Below are positions 1 through 8,300 of a DNA stretch of 13,798 nt, piece after piece. The translations under genes were made by a program, and so were the position numbers. Source of the DNA: Dinochytrium kinnereticum (lineage: Eukaryota; Chytridiomycota; Chytridiomycetes; Chytridiales; Chytridiaceae); the NCBI GenBank assembly GCA_027604005.1, contig JADGJT010000466.1, forward strand, positions 1-13,798. Reading direction: 5' to 3'. Within the stretch, counting starts at the first letter, position 1. Each line of letters opens with the position of its first letter. The notes below the pieces were generated by a model, which was not told where the DNA came from, did not search any database, and saw only the letters and a program-made list of their open reading frames with translations.

Positions 1-135
1 CTCAAGGCGTTCATCAACTGAGTTCTAATCGAATTCATTTCTACACGGGAAAAAAGTGCACGATGCGTGTCCCCACTTCAACCCCAAATCTCTCGGACAC
101 TTCTTGCGGTGCCCAGGAGAGCGCTTTCAGGGACG

Positions 136-911
136 ATGATGGCCCGATCGGAGCAGAAGCTTAAGGAGGCAGATGTTGACCCAAAGATTGCGGAGATTGT
201 GGAGAAGATTGCAGCGCTTTCTTTGCTGGAAACTGCTGGGCTTGTTCAGGCTCTCAAGGTTGGGAGGAATATCATTCATTCCTTTTATTCTACGACATCT
301 ATATTTCTTTACCCAAATGCTGTCCAGCATCAATGTCGCTTTCGTTTCGTTTTTTGTTTTTTTTTTGATCTTTCATCCGCTGAATGTGTTTTGCATGCAT
401 CCAAACATTTATCTGACATGCTTGAAACGATAAACAGGTCAAACTCAACATCACAGAAGTAGCTATGCAAGCAGCTCCGGCTGCTGCCGCGCCCGCCGCC
501 GCTGCTGTTGCGGAAGCGCCTCCTGCCGAGGTATGTGGCTTATGTTTGGTTTTTCCTTTTCGACCGGTTGGTGGAAAGATTGACGAATGGATTGAATATG
601 TATAATGCAGGAGAAGCCTCCGGAGAAGATGGCCTTCAAGGTTAAGCTTGAAAAGTTTGACGCGGCTGCCAAAGCCAAGATCATTCGTGAAATTAAGAAT
701 TTGATTCCAGGATCCAACCTTGTTGAGGTTCGCATTATTTCTTTCCCGCTATGTTTTCCACGTTGTTGTTGGTTTTGACTTTTTGCGACTTTAGGCAAAG
801 AAGTTTGTTGAGAGTGTGCCCAAGGTGATTAAGGAGAACGTGCCAAAGGAGGATGCGGAAAAGATGAAGACTTTGCTGGAGGGTTTGGGAGCCACCATTG
901 TTTTGGAATAG
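136..911 (+). CDS. MRPL12: Mitochondrial large-subunit ribosomal protein bL12m (L7/L12 family)
   Basis: This is the stalk protein of the mitochondrial 50S-like subunit, which recruits translation factors. Exons are 136-258, 438-530, 611-727 and 795-911, with all splices in phase 0. The product is 149 residues counted from the ATG at 136. Exon 1 gives the N-terminal dimerisation domain ([21 protein letters not shown]). Exon 2 gives the Ala/Pro-rich hinge. Exons 3-4 give the C-terminal factor-binding domain, including [42 protein letters not shown] and the ending GATIVLE, which aligns well with bacterial L7/L12. The true start is uncertain. The same frame stays open upstream to 22 and encodes an Arg/Ser/Leu-rich, acid-free stretch typical of a mitochondrial presequence, but it contains no ATG. 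The ATG at 63 lies in another frame (see findings). Family confidence is high; start confidence is low. Confidence 0.9.
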
Positions 912-1308
912 ATGGCATATTGGTCTCACGTTTTGTTTTGTTTTTTTTGTCATCGCCCGCTCAGTGGATAGGGGCGCATGCTGGCTTGTGAGATGAGGTT
1001 ACATGAGCATGACAGTGAGGGCTAAGAGGAGTTTTCTCTTGCTGTCATGGAAATGGGTGGCTGTTTGTCGTTCCGCTCTTTCGTGTTCGCTTTTTGTTTT
1101 CCTGGGCCGATTCAACCCATCATCCCGACTCTCCGTTGAAGAATATTTACTACATACATATTTGTACGATCTCTCTACAAAAGAAAGCCGAAAGGCTCCG
1201 CCTTTAATATTTGCATAACGAACAAAAAGAGCTGTGACAGGAAACTTAAAAAAAAAGAATGGGGGCGGTGGACCCTAACGGTAGCCCCATATCGCTAAAA
1301 TGTCTCTA
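912..1308. other. Convergent intergenic region, MRPL12 / RhoGDI 3' ends
   Basis: About 400 bp separate the two convergent stop codons. Reading frames here are short and match no family I know. The stretch just after 911 is T-rich (about 935-950), as expected for a 3' untranslated region. On the - strand an ATTAAA hexamer (reverse of 1202-1207), about 100 nt past the RhoGDI stop, could be its polyadenylation signal. I see no canonical AATAAA for MRPL12. Confidence 0.4.
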
Positions 1309-2529
1309 TCAATCCCAGTCCTTCTTGATGTCAAACGACCAAGACCACTCCAAATGGACGTGACCATCGTCATCTACGAAACGGCTCTGTGAAAGGAAGA
1401 AAGCGAGTTTCAGTAAATATCAGACTAGAAAGCAACAAACCTTGACGCTGTAATGACCACGTGCAATCATTCCGCTAGGAGCTTCTTCCAAAGGGAACTT
1501 CTTCTCATATACATCTGAAAACTCGGTTAACGAATTTGATATGCACTGTATGCTGTCCACAAACCAGCTGCGGGGCCGTAAGATCCAAGCATCTCTTCCA
1601 TCTTGTCCACTGATATGAGTTAGTCTGAGAAGCACCTCATAGAAATTGACTTACTTCGGATTCCACCACGTTTAACGGCGTGAAGGTACTTTAGCCCGGA
1701 CACCACATCATGGTTGACCCTAAACAGAGATATCATCGCGTCAATATACAAATACCTGTGCTTATAGGCGCAAAAAATGTACCCACCGAAACCTGACCTT
1801 CAGGCGGTACTCAACACCCTCCTTTATAGTGAGCTGCTGGTCCTTCAGCCTGTCGATGTCCTCTATGATCATTATGCGTCAAACAAAAGGAGAGTGAAAA
1901 ATGGACTGTCGGCATCGCAAACTTACGGGCGGTCTCCAGTCTTATCACGACATCCGGTCTTCCAGCAACTTCAAGAGCGAGTGAAACAACAACAACGTTA
2001 CGGGGGTCAGCGGAAGCTTTAAAAATGTTGTCAGTAGCTGGCTGATAATATTAAGAGAGCTGAAAAACAGAAACGGAAGAAGTCGACACTTACCACCAGC
2101 ACCAGCGGCAGACTTCAGACCAAGCGACTCCTTCCACTTTCGAAGTGACTCTGTTCAGAGGCAATGATTGTTGATGAGAAAGTTTCTCGAAGACCAGGTG
2201 GTTGATTTGCTTTCCAAAAAGCAAGCGTACAATGTCAAGCAATGCATCATCAAATCCACTCCAACGCGCAGTCCATTCGACCATACAAGCGCCATTCATA
2301 ACAATTACATAATCTATCCTCCCATCCAAGCTCAAGTATAGCGATCACCTCCCCAGAGAAAAGACCAATCCCATTCCAGTCTCCATACCAGCGCAAAATA
2401 CAGAAGCACTTCCTTACCATCCTCAGCATCCATCTGGGCAAGCTCGGCCACCGTCTTCTTGACGCCCACCTTGTACCCAGTGGTTGCGCTGGGGGCGAGG
2501 TCATCATCGTTCAACGAGTTTGCCGACAT
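1309..2529 (-). CDS. Rho GDP-dissociation inhibitor (RhoGDI)
   Basis: RhoGDI extracts prenylated Rho/Rac/Cdc42 GTPases from membranes and holds them in the cytosol in the GDP state. Exons in transcription order are 2529-2418, 2150-2094, 2016-1927, 1862-1787, 1719-1655, 1609-1565, 1514-1441 and 1386-1309. They sum to 597 nt, or 198 residues, close to the usual ~200. Diagnostic segments are the N-terminal regulatory arm (DDDLAPSATTGYKVG, TVAELAQMDAED), ESLRKWKESLGL, then the immunoglobulin-like isoprenoid-binding domain (LTIKEGVEYRLKVRF, VNHDVVSGLKYLHAVKRGG, EEAPSGMIARGHYSVKSRF, HLEWSWSFDIKKDWD at the end). Donors are GTAAGT-like, GTGGGT or GTTTGT. An upstream in-frame ATG at 2712 would add 61 basic, Pro/Ser-rich residues. 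I prefer 2529 because fungal and animal RhoGDIs begin shortly before the DxDL segment, but both ATGs have a purine at -3. Confidence 0.93.
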
Positions 2530-2884
2530 GGCTTCGGAGGTTGAAAGGGCTGTTTTTCCTGATGGGAGTGGGTGCGATGCCCTGATTGCTGCTGGGGTGT
2601 GTCGTGGTGGGGAGAGAGCGAATGGGTTGGGTGAGGTCTTATTTTGAATTGGGAAACAATTTTTCGGTAAATGCCAATCACGCAAAGCAGGCAGCAGCCG
2701 TTTCTTTGTCATGATATCGATATTAAGTAAGTACTATGCTATTCGCGTCTAAAGAACATCATCGAGAGGCTCAAACACCCGGTGGATGGTGGTTGACCTC
2801 TTAGCTTCAGCCCACGTCGGTGAAGTTATCTAACTACAAGGGAAACTCTCTCGCCTCTGCCCCTCCCCTACCCCACTCCGCCTC
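2530..2884. promoter_or_regulatory. Short intergenic region upstream of RhoGDI, downstream of the PDE gene
   Basis: This 355 bp gap lies between two genes on the - strand, so it must hold the PDE 3' end and the RhoGDI promoter and leader. The part from 2530 to 2712 is open in the RhoGDI frame and starts with an ATG. It could be a leader or a longer N-terminus. No recognisable core promoter element was seen. Confidence 0.35.
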
Positions 2885-5039
2885 TCAGGCCTTCGCCGTG
2901 GTCTTTTCAAGCATGTCCTTATAATATTCCAGAGACTTTTGAACAGGTGCAAGCACAGCCTCCTCCATTTTAGGTAGAACCTTCGCCGCTAATTCGAACA
3001 GGGGTATCATAACATATGCGATAAACCTTTTGTTTTTTGTTTTTTGTTTTTTTTTTTGTTTTACGGATCGTCAGAAAGGAACCAACCAAGTGAAGGGGTT
3101 GACTTACCCGACTTGTGCTCCTGCCTTTGTCACCTTTTCACGGTCCATGAAAGGAGCTGTGGGAAGACCTTCGGCCTTTTCTCGATCGGACTGAGTGAAG
3201 AATTCAGTCAGGAGGCACTCAACCCATGGCTCTTAAAAAGATTATCAGTATCCTGGTTATGAAATTTGTGGGCTCACCTGCGACATGTGCGGGGCGAACT
3301 TGATTTTGGAAGAATTCATGCGGTTATGAGAGGTCCAGTAAAGTATAGTATACCTTCGTTGGAGATATCCGAGCATTTCATAATGATTTGAAGGAGCTAC
3401 ATAGAAAGCAAAGAAATAAAGAGATAAGCGAGGGTTCCCCTTAATCGAGAAGAGAACCCAAGAGTATGATTTTAAACTTACCAGTGCCTTATGTTCCGCG
3501 TCTTCGTAGCTAAATATATCGACGATCTTCTTGAAAGCTGTAATTATATCTCCATGTTTCGCCATATCTGTTGAAAGAATGCATCTGATAATGTTTTTTC
3601 GCACTTCACGATAAACTGGGTCCGTGGTGTTTTTCAAAATATTCAAGTCGTTGTCCCGAAGAATTGTGAACAGTACCGCTGTGATTGTTATGAGTAAGTG
3701 AGAACAAGAGCGTCACATAATGTGGAAAAAACCAGGATTTTACCAGCATGATGCATTTCTAGTGGTGACTGATCGTTGTATAGTATCGCCACGTCCGTTA
3801 ATGCTGAGAATATCAGATTGGACCATTAAAAGAGAAGCAAACCATTTATCTGATAGGCGTTATTATAGCCTGAAAAGGTCGCTTAGATTCCCATCAATAG
3901 AGTATAGTTTTTACCTGGATGATCCAAATCTGTTGCATAAAACCGGGTCAGAAAATGACGCATACATGCCGACTTACCATGTCCAACGGCAGAAAGAATC
4001 ATAACTAGTCTGTCAATTGGTTGCAGTTTTTCCACAACACCAGTCGTCTGCAGAATAGCGTATGCCTATTTCGATGAGTTACTTTGTAGTCTGCAATAAC
4101 TCAATACCATCTGGGTAACGCTGAAACAATGCCGGAAGTTATGAAATGGCTAAAACAAATTGTTAGGCTCGCCCGAGCAATAGTTAAAGCAAAAAAATAG
4201 CCTCACATTATGGTTATATGATTCCTTAACAGCGCTGAGAAACCTTCGCAGCGTCGGGACATCAATATCAAAATCCTTCACAAGGCCAAGATCCACAAAT
4301 ATATGAACCATCAATCCCATCATCTCATTCTCATCCCAATCCCACATATCAAAGGATGGAAGCTTCAACTCTTCTTTTGTCTCATCCGTCAATGTGTATT
4401 TTGACCGCGTTGCAAATCGTGAGCTTCCTTTGACCGGGCGTTGAAACTGCCTTGGCGGCACCACTCCAGGTAAAACCTGCATCTTTTCATAGTCCTAAGC
4501 AAAGTCAGAGAGAAGAGCCCTATGGAGGTCTGATTGAACTTACGTCCATCTTCTTACGCAGCAAATCCAGATTCTTCTTCAGATCCAACACTTCCTCGAG
4601 GTTCACCCCTGCGGTGGACTCGACAACTTCGTTCAAGCTTTGCTCGAGGTCGTCAGAGGTCATGTTTGCTGACAGACGGAGAGTGAAAAGAACATGATTA
4701 ACACAACGAATTACGAGTCGTTGAAAGGTCACCATCTATCGCTGTTAGCCTGTATCTATCTGCTGGATCAGAAGAGTTTGGAGGCGTATCAGGGCCAATA
4801 GCCACCGCGTCCCCGCTCGTATTTTTCAATGTCATGATGACTTTGACTATAGGCGGACCCTTTACAGACGTGGAAGGCTCATCGAACACTGGTGGAAAGT
4901 TCGCGGCAGCTCTAAACACGTTCACAACCTCCTCCTTTGTTGCGGCTTTCGAAAACTGGATGATCTCATCCTTTTCCCCGTTCACCGACACATACAGCCT
5001 GACGAGGTCAGTGCCCATCAACGAGGGGCTGACCGACAT
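2885..5039 (-). CDS. PDE9-like class I 3',5'-cyclic nucleotide phosphodiesterase
   Basis: Class I PDEs hydrolyse cAMP/cGMP to 5'-nucleotides; animal PDE9 is cGMP-specific. The model has 13 exons: 5039-4733, 4668-4544, 4494-4207, 4149-4108, 4065-3978, 3929-3915, 3869-3843, 3803-3744, 3678-3482, 3396-3354, 3298-3278, 3231-3108 and 3026-2885. These sum to 1479 nt, or 492 residues. Catalytic landmarks are HNFRH (243-247, general acid plus metal ligand), HDLDHPG (283-289, metal ligands H283/D284), TDMAKH, CSDISNEVRP (metal ligand D393), [10 protein letters not shown] and the invariant purine-binding Gln (AGAQVGF, Q444). The spacing of these residues equals that of human PDE9A with a constant offset of 9. 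The N-terminal ~100 residues also resemble the PDE9A N-terminus (a [15 protein letters not shown] strand and [17 protein letters not shown]). The - strand frame is open above 5039 but has no ATG, so I start at MSVSPSL. Substrate preference is inferred. Confidence 0.92.
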
Positions 5040-5940
5040 TCTCCCTAAAGATTGATGGCTACCAGATCCGAGCTTCTGCTCTTTCTTCTCCTGAATCACA
5101 GGCTTCACAGCAATGATGGAATCTCTGAGGACGGGAAGCGCATGTACATGAACGAACGGCACCTCAAACCACACAAAAAAGAACGCACAAATAGTTGATT
5201 GTTCGCTGATTTGGCCAACGCGCTCCGAGCGAACGGGTCTCCTAACCGTACCTTAATTCATCCTCCACAATGGGGAGACGGTGATTGAGATTGACTCAGT
5301 TGTTACCAAGATGCTCATTGTGCAAACAACCGTAAATCCGACCTGCTCTTTCTCCGATCGTAGGCATAACTGCCGGAAGCTCTGGGCCACTCTTTTATAA
5401 CCATTTCTGCATCATTCAGGAGGTGGACCAATGGGCTGTGCTGGTCCTATCATCCATTTCAAGAGGGAATAAAGTGCATGAGGATGTATTTCATCTGCAA
5501 CACGACGGTGGACTAGAAAAGATCACGATCAAACATATGGATGGAAGGGAAGGACGAACTCCAGAGATGAAGGCAGCTCCTCAAAGCAGCCATAATGACA
5601 GAGGAAACCATCATCCCCCACCCGTGACCCCAGAGCCCACCCCTCTTCCACAGCTCCAACCACACTCAGCGCAGCCACGCACACTTGAACCCACACAGCA
5701 GGCAGGCCGTCTCAGTGGCCGTCATGGCCTCGTCTCCAGAGAGAGGACGGCCCCCTCCAGGCGCCTCACCCTCAAAATCGTGGCATTTTCAGGGTGTCGC
5801 AAAGCGATTTGAAAGTTGCGAAAAGCGAACCTCAGCGACATCCTCCTCCAGCCAGCCAGCCCTCCAGCAGCACCTCCTCAGCACACCCGCCGCACCCCCA
5901 CCCGTCAACCCCCCCGTCCTCTGCCCCCTCATCTCCAGCA
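5040..5940. promoter_or_regulatory. Divergent intergenic region between PDE9-like and Rab5 genes
   Basis: About 900 bp separate the PDE ATG (-) from the Rab5 ATG (+), so both promoters and leaders should lie here. The right third (5590-5940) is strongly C-rich on the + strand, with long Pro/Ser-coding open frames that lack a convincing ATG. I regard them as compositional. An ATG at 5724 opens a different frame and could be an upstream ORF or the start of an unrecognised first exon. No TATA box or other motif is strong enough to name. Confidence 0.4.
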
Positions 5941-7009
5941 ATGGCATCCAGAGCCACCGCCAGGGCCTCCGCAGAGGCCGCCTCATCGCTGGGAAGCTCA
6001 GCCACTGCCCCTGCAAGTGCTCCTGCCGCCGCTGCAGGAGGAGCCGCCCCTGCTGCATCCTCCAAGCCGATTCAGGTGAAGCTTGTTCTGCTTGGGGAGG
6101 CAGCGGTGGGCAAGTCGTCGCTGGTGCTTCGGTTTGTGAACAATGAGTTTCAGGAGAACAAGGAGCCGACGATTGGTGCCGCGTTCTTGACGCAGAAGTG
6201 CAGGCTTGAGGATAAGGTCATCAAGTTTGAGATTTGGGATACGGCTGGACAGGAGAGGTTTCATTCCCTTGCGCCAATGTATTATCGGAATGCGCAGGCT
6301 GCTATTGTCGCTTATGATATCACAAAGACTGTGAGTGCTTTTGCTTGTTCCTTCTCTGCAGCGATTGCGTAGCTCTTTGGAGCGTCTCGCCATGGGCATT
6401 CGTTTTCAAAATAACAGACCATTACGGTGAATGCGGGTCTTGGGGTTGCTTCAGTGAGCTCATTCCGGAAGCGGAGATACCCATCTGGAGTCATCCTATA
6501 CTGACCTCCACAACTCCCTTTCATTGCTTCATCACAGGCCTCTCTGGACAAGGCCAAGTCATGGGTGAAGGAACTCCAGCGTCAAGCCAACCCCAACATC
6601 ATCATCGCTCTCGTCGGAAACAAGCTCGACCTTGCTGCCAACCGAGCGATTCCCACAGACGAAGCCCAAGCGTACGCCACTGAGGAAGGGCTCCTCTTTG
6701 CCGAGGCTTCAGCAAAGTCGGGAGAATACGTGATGGAGGTGTTCACTGAGATTGGTAAGTTTGGGATGGCGTTTGCTTTCCTCACTGTCAGATCCTGTGG
6801 CTCACTCTTTTTTTCTTGTCTGTTTCTTTACAAATTAATGTATTGCAGCCAAGAAGATCCCGCTTGAGCATCTCCTCGCCTCTCGGTCGCGCGCTGGTGC
6901 TGGAGCTGGAGCCTCTGCTGGGGGTGCCGCCGGAGCAGGCCGCGTGGACCTGAACCAGGATCCTAACGCTGCCAACGCTCACGGCCAGGCCGGTACCTGC
7001 GCCTGTTAA
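5941..7009 (+). CDS. Rab5/Ypt5-family small GTPase
   Basis: Rab5 GTPases control early-endosome fusion and endocytic traffic. Exons are 5941-6330, 6538-6754 and 6849-7009, 768 nt or 255 residues. The G-box motifs are P-loop GEAAVGKS (52-59), switch [12 protein letters not shown], switch [11 protein letters not shown] with catalytic Gln104, NKLD (158-161) and SAK (188-190). The [22 protein letters not shown] and WVKELQRQA segments are Rab5 hallmarks. The protein ends in a Cys-Ala-Cys motif (253-255) suited to double geranylgeranylation, after a Gly/Ala-rich hypervariable tail that keeps a GRVDL-like patch seen in animal Rab5. Unusual is an Ala/Ser-rich N-terminal extension of about 42 residues before [11 protein letters not shown]. 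It follows from taking the ATG at 5941, the only ATG after the in-frame stop at 5686. Intron 1 (6331-6537) and intron 2 (6755-6848) have GTGAGT and GTAAGT donors. Confidence 0.94.
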
Positions 7010-7769
7010 TCGTCCCGCCACCGTTATTGTCCCCAGACATTATCATAAACACAGGAAGCCGATGGGAATTATTTTTTTATTTCTCTTAGGGAGGGGAGGG
7101 GGTGTTTTTATTCCTTTGATTGAGGCAACTCTATGTTTGTTTGTTTTTTTGTGTGTTATTGCTTCTCATCATCTCCCACCCCTACTTCTTCCCGTTCTGC
7201 TACTGGCATTGATGGAGTGTCAATACTTACATCTCTTTCCCGCCCCTGGTGAAAGCCTCCGGAATTGAAAATGAGTTTCTTTCTGGCTCCCCTTCGCAAT
7301 TGTTGATTGACCATTGTTCTTGTTTTCTGTCTTTCCCTCCTTCCCTCCCCCCCCCCTCTTTCGTCTTCCTCCACTCTTTCTTTCTTTCTTTATCTTTCTT
7401 TTGTTGACTTTTTATGCAAATTCTTCTCACTTTTTTTTTCCTTTTTTTTTTCTTATTGGAGTGTTGCTCTTTTGTATGGAAGTGTACTTTTTCTCATATA
7501 ATTCAGATTGGCTTGACCCACAGAATTCCAAGTTTCCTGTTCCTCAACCCTTCTTTCACTGGTCGACCGGAATGTCGTTGGTTCGAAAGCCGCAGTTTTC
7601 TTTTCTTCTTTTCACCTTCTGTCAGTGAGAAATACCTACCAAAGGCTTCCAACAACATCCTTCGCCATCACCACACACGTAAAAAAGAAGAAAAAAAGAA
7701 AAAAGAGAAAAGAAAAGAAAGAGGATCACATGTGTATTATAAAAAAAAACAAACAACAAAACACATTCA
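7010..7769. other. Low-complexity spacer: pyrimidine tract then purine tract, no gene
   Basis: This 760 bp region follows the Rab5 stop. From about 7310 to 7500 the + strand is almost pure T/C with long T and C runs; from about 7680 to 7735 it is almost pure A/G. Open frames here are simple Phe/Leu/Ser or Lys/Glu repeats caused by composition. It probably holds the Rab5 3' UTR and the distal 3' region of GCP4. I see no RNA gene. Confidence 0.5.
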
Positions 7770-8300
7770 TGTATAGTCAACCCACACAAAAAAAAACAAA
7801 CACGATCAACCTCCCCATCACACCACCCCGACACCCCCCGACCCAAACCCCCGACCACCGATCCCGGCGTTCCACGAATAAAACAAATTATGATCAAGCC
7901 GCAACAACAACGCGTCCAGATGCTCAATGAGCAGAGGTGGTAAACCGCGTCAAGGCGATTCCCGGATGGATTTCAGGCTTCGAAACAGGAAGGGGCGACG
8001 TTTGGGTCGTTGAACTCCTGCAGAAGAACGTGAAAAATGTATAGTCAACCCAACCCCCCCCCCCCAACAAAAAAACAGGACCAACCTCCCCATCACACCA
8101 CCAACCCCCCACCCCCCAACCCAAACCCCCGACCACCGATCCCAGCGTTCCGCGAATAAAACAAATTATGATCAAGCCGTAACAACAACGCGTCCAGATG
8201 CTCAATGAGCAGAGGTGGTAAACTGCGTCGAGGCGATTCCCGGATGGATTTCAGGCTTCGAAACAGGAAGGCGACGTTGGTCGTGAACTCCTGCAGAAAG
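7770..8300. repeat. Tandem direct duplication (period 268 bp) carrying the last exon of GCP4
   Basis: Two adjacent direct copies each begin with TGTATAGTCAACCCA, at 7770 and 8038. Each contains an A/C-rich stretch, the sequence encoding the GCP4 C-terminus and a CTGCAG splice-acceptor context. They are highly similar, but differ by substitutions, by small insertions in the left copy, and by a 12-base C run (8054-8065) present only in the right copy. The right copy (8038-8300) is the one reached first by GCP4 transcription and is in frame. Confidence 0.9.
7818..8017 (-). pseudogene. Frame-broken duplicate of the GCP4 terminal exon
   Basis: This is the outer, downstream copy of the GCP4 last exon. 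The acceptor context (CTGCAG before 8017) and the distal LLLRLDHNLFYS-coding part are kept. Near the exon start it carries about five extra bases relative to the right copy (in 7991-8014). Splicing into it in phase 0 would therefore reach a TGA after about 14 codons. It lies after the genuine stop codon at 8093-8095, so it is probably inert 3' sequence unless alternatively spliced. Confidence 0.75.

Noticed and set aside
1003..1218. + strand open frame after MRPL12
   Set aside because: Short, matches no family and sits in the convergent 3' region.
5423..5812. Long + strand open frame upstream of Rab5
   Set aside because: It opens with GTG, not ATG, is Pro/Gln/Arg-rich from local C-rich composition, resembles no family and overlaps the Rab5 leader.
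2885..7009. Idea that PDE, RhoGDI and Rab5 form a dedicated signalling cluster
   Set aside because: Neighbouring placement in a compact genome with separate promoters is not evidence of joint function; no conserved synteny can be checked here.
7414..7930. Several 100-120 residue open frames rich in Phe/Ser or Lys
   Set aside because: They are produced by homopyrimidine and homopurine tracts; no conserved protein pattern.
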